Source: Gammaproteobacteria bacterium (GTDB taxonomy: Bacteria > Pseudomonadota > Gammaproteobacteria > Steroidobacterales > Steroidobacteraceae). Taken from it: DNA of 7,478 nt. Positions within the stretch are counted from its first letter, which is position 1. Every line of letters starts with the position of its first letter. The notes beneath the pieces were generated by a model. That model saw only the letters and a list, made by a program, of their open reading frames with translations. It was not told the DNA's origin and did not search any database. Below, in pieces: positions 6,125-7,478 of this stretch. Location: contig JAOUGR010000094.1 of NCBI GenBank assembly GCA_029857655.1, forward strand, positions 1-7,478, written 5' to 3'. Both the position numbers and the translations under genes were made by a program.

Positions 6125-7478
6125 TCAGCCGATCTCGGCCTGGAATTGCGCGCGGGCGGCCGCGAACCGGTTGCGGGCAGCATCGAGCAGCTCAGCTACC
6201 GCAGCGGCCTGCTGCTGCAAGGCGGAATCCTCCATGGCGATCGCAATCGCCTGAAGCCGGATGGCACCCATGTTGGCGCTTGCGCCGACCAGCGTATGTG
6301 CCGCCCGCTGCACCAGCGCCAGGTCCTGGTGCTCAAGGCCCGCCGTGATGTCGGCAAGCACGTGCTCGACGCTTTCGACGAAGGTCTTCACCAGCCCGCG
6401 AGCCAGCCCCGCATCTCCGCCCGTCACTTCGCGGAATCTTGCCATCGAGACATCCGACGGCGTTTCCGCATTGGCGGTGGCAGGTTTCACGTGATGCCGC
6501 CCGACCGGGGCCGCTCCCGAGGGAGCATAGCGATCCAGCATTGCAGCCAGCTGTTCGCGATCGATGGGCTTTGGCAGCGCGTCATCCATGCCATTCGCCT
6601 TGCACTCGTCAAGCTGGTGCTTCATTGCGTTCGCCGTCAGCGCGATGATCGGCGTGCGCCGCCCGCGCTCGCTCTCGCGTATGCGACGCGTGGCTTCGAG
6701 TCCGTCCATGACCGGCATCTGCACGTCCATCAGCACGATGTCGAATCTCCGCGCCTCCAGTGCCGCCAGCGCCTCGCGGCCGTCGGCAGCCATGGTCACC
6801 TCGCATCCCGCGCGCTCGAGATAGAGCTGCGCGACGCGCTGGTTGGTCGGGTTGTCCTCGACCAGCAGCACGGAGCGCGGCTGGCGGTGCTGCTCCTCGA
6901 CGATCACGTCGCGCGTGACGATGGCGCGCAGCCGCTGCGTGAAATCGAGCGCATCGTGCGACAGCACGCGTTCCACGGCCGCCAGCAATTCGGCGCGGCG
7001 CACCGGCTTCGAAAGCTGGCCGGCAAAGCCGAGTTCGCGCAGTTCCTGGCGGCTCGAGCGATCGTCGATCGAGCTGTACAGCACCAGGCGCACGTCCGCG
7101 ATGGCTTCGATCTTGCGGATGCGGCGCGCGAGCTCGAGGCCGTCGATCCCGGGCATGTGGTGATCGGTCAGCACGACCTGGTAGGGATTGCCGGATTCCA
7201 CGGCGCGTTGCAGGACCGTGAGCGCATCGATGCCGCTGTCGGCAACTTCGACCTCGAAGTTGGCGTTCTTCAATTGTTCCGCGAGCACACGCCGGTTGGT
7301 TTCGTTGTCGTCGACGACGAGCACCCGCCTGTCCACCGCCTGCACCGGCTCGCGCGTCGCTGCGGGAACCTCGCGCATGCACGGTTCCAGTCGCGCGCTG
7401 AACCAGAATTTCGATCCCTTGCCCAGCGTGCTCTTCACGCCGACATTGCCGTCCATCAGTTCCGCAAGCCGCTTGACG
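6125..7478 (-). CDS. Hybrid sensor histidine kinase, C-terminal part (ATPase end, two receiver domains, HPt)
   Basis: The reading frame stays open through the right edge; 450 residues are visible and the N-terminal sensor and His-kinase core are missing. Numbers count from the Met codon at 7454-7456, preceded by VKRLAEL. Residues up to about 22 (STLGKGSKFWFSARL) are the final ATPase strands. Receiver 1 covers about 44-166: DD at 49-50, phospho-acceptor Asp98 in TDHHMPGIDG, Lys150 in SKP. Receiver 2 covers about 195-308: ED at 200-201, Asp244 in LMDVQMPVMDG, Thr274, Lys296 in LPKP. After a linker, an HPt domain (about 338-440) has phospho-acceptor His387 in AAHTLVGASANMGA. This arrangement is a complete His-Asp-His relay in one chain, like BarA or other unorthodox kinases. 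In the HPt motif the usual Lys two residues after His-x (HxLKG) is Val390. The final response regulator is not in the window. The diguanylate cyclase follows 27 bp later on the same strand. Confidence 0.93.
   Translation of the reverse strand, partial: VKRLAELMDGNVGVKSTLGKGSKFWFSARLEPCMREVPAATREPVQAVDRRVLVVDDNETNRRVLAEQLKNANFEVEVADSGIDALTVLQRAVESGNPYQVVLTDHHMPGIDGLELARRIRKIEAIADVRLVLYSSIDDRSSRQELRELGFAGQLSKPVRRAELLAAVERVLSHDALDFTQRLRAIVTRDVIVEEQHRQPRSVLLVEDNPTNQRVAQLYLERAGCEVTMAADGREALAALEARRFDIVLMDVQMPVMDGLEATRRIRESERGRRTPIIALTANAMKHQLDECKANGMDDALPKPIDREQLAAMLDRYAPSGAAPVGRHHVKPATANAETPSDVSMARFREVTGGDAGLARGLVKTFVESVEHVLADITAGLEHQDLALVQRAAHTLVGASANMGAIRLQAIAIAMEDSALQQQAAAVAELLDAARNRFAAARAQFQAEIG

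Noticed and set aside
6609..7382. A 257-codon minus-strand frame within the kinase region
   Set aside because: It is an Arg/Ala-rich alternate-frame shadow of the receiver domains, which are clearly encoded in the overlapping frame on the same strand.

Overview
The window is GC-rich DNA from a Gram-negative bacterium, most likely a proteobacterium. Three features support this: a TonB-dependent outer-membrane receptor, an outer-membrane-type lipoprotein, and a hybrid histidine kinase followed by a c-di-GMP synthase. The TonB receptor style and GC-rich codon use suggest an environmental gamma- or alphaproteobacterium, but genus cannot be read from the sequence. No rRNA, tRNA, CRISPR array or insertion sequence was seen.

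Left part (1-1681, minus strand): the first 560 codons of a TonB-dependent receptor, with signal peptide, plug domain and first half of the barrel. Its C-terminal barrel lies beyond the left edge. Middle left (1682-3810): a 122-bp divergent control region holds two palindromes, one resembling a GntR-family operator. It is followed on the plus strand by a complete leuC-leuD pair encoding an isopropylmalate-isomerase-type hydro-lyase. A hairpin terminator overlaps the leuD stop codon. No leuA or leuB adjoins them, and the divergent receptor suggests a paralogous, possibly catabolic, LeuCD pair rather than the main leucine operon. That is inference.

Middle right (3811-5118, plus strand): a small secreted protein of unknown family (118 aa), then a lipoprotein (281 aa) with a charged coiled coil, a beta-rich domain and a glycine zipper. 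They are 36 bp apart and could be co-transcribed as a cell-envelope unit.

Right part (5135-7478, minus strand): the C-terminal 450 residues of a hybrid sensor kinase (end of the ATPase domain, two receiver domains, HPt domain), then 27 bp later a complete GAF-GGDEF diguanylate cyclase with intact active and inhibitory sites. The pair probably forms a signalling operon linking a phosphorelay and c-di-GMP. It converges on the lipoprotein gene with a 16-bp gap.

Most of the window is recognisable. The least explained parts are the divergent receptor/leuCD locus with its palindromes, and the secreted protein/lipoprotein pair.
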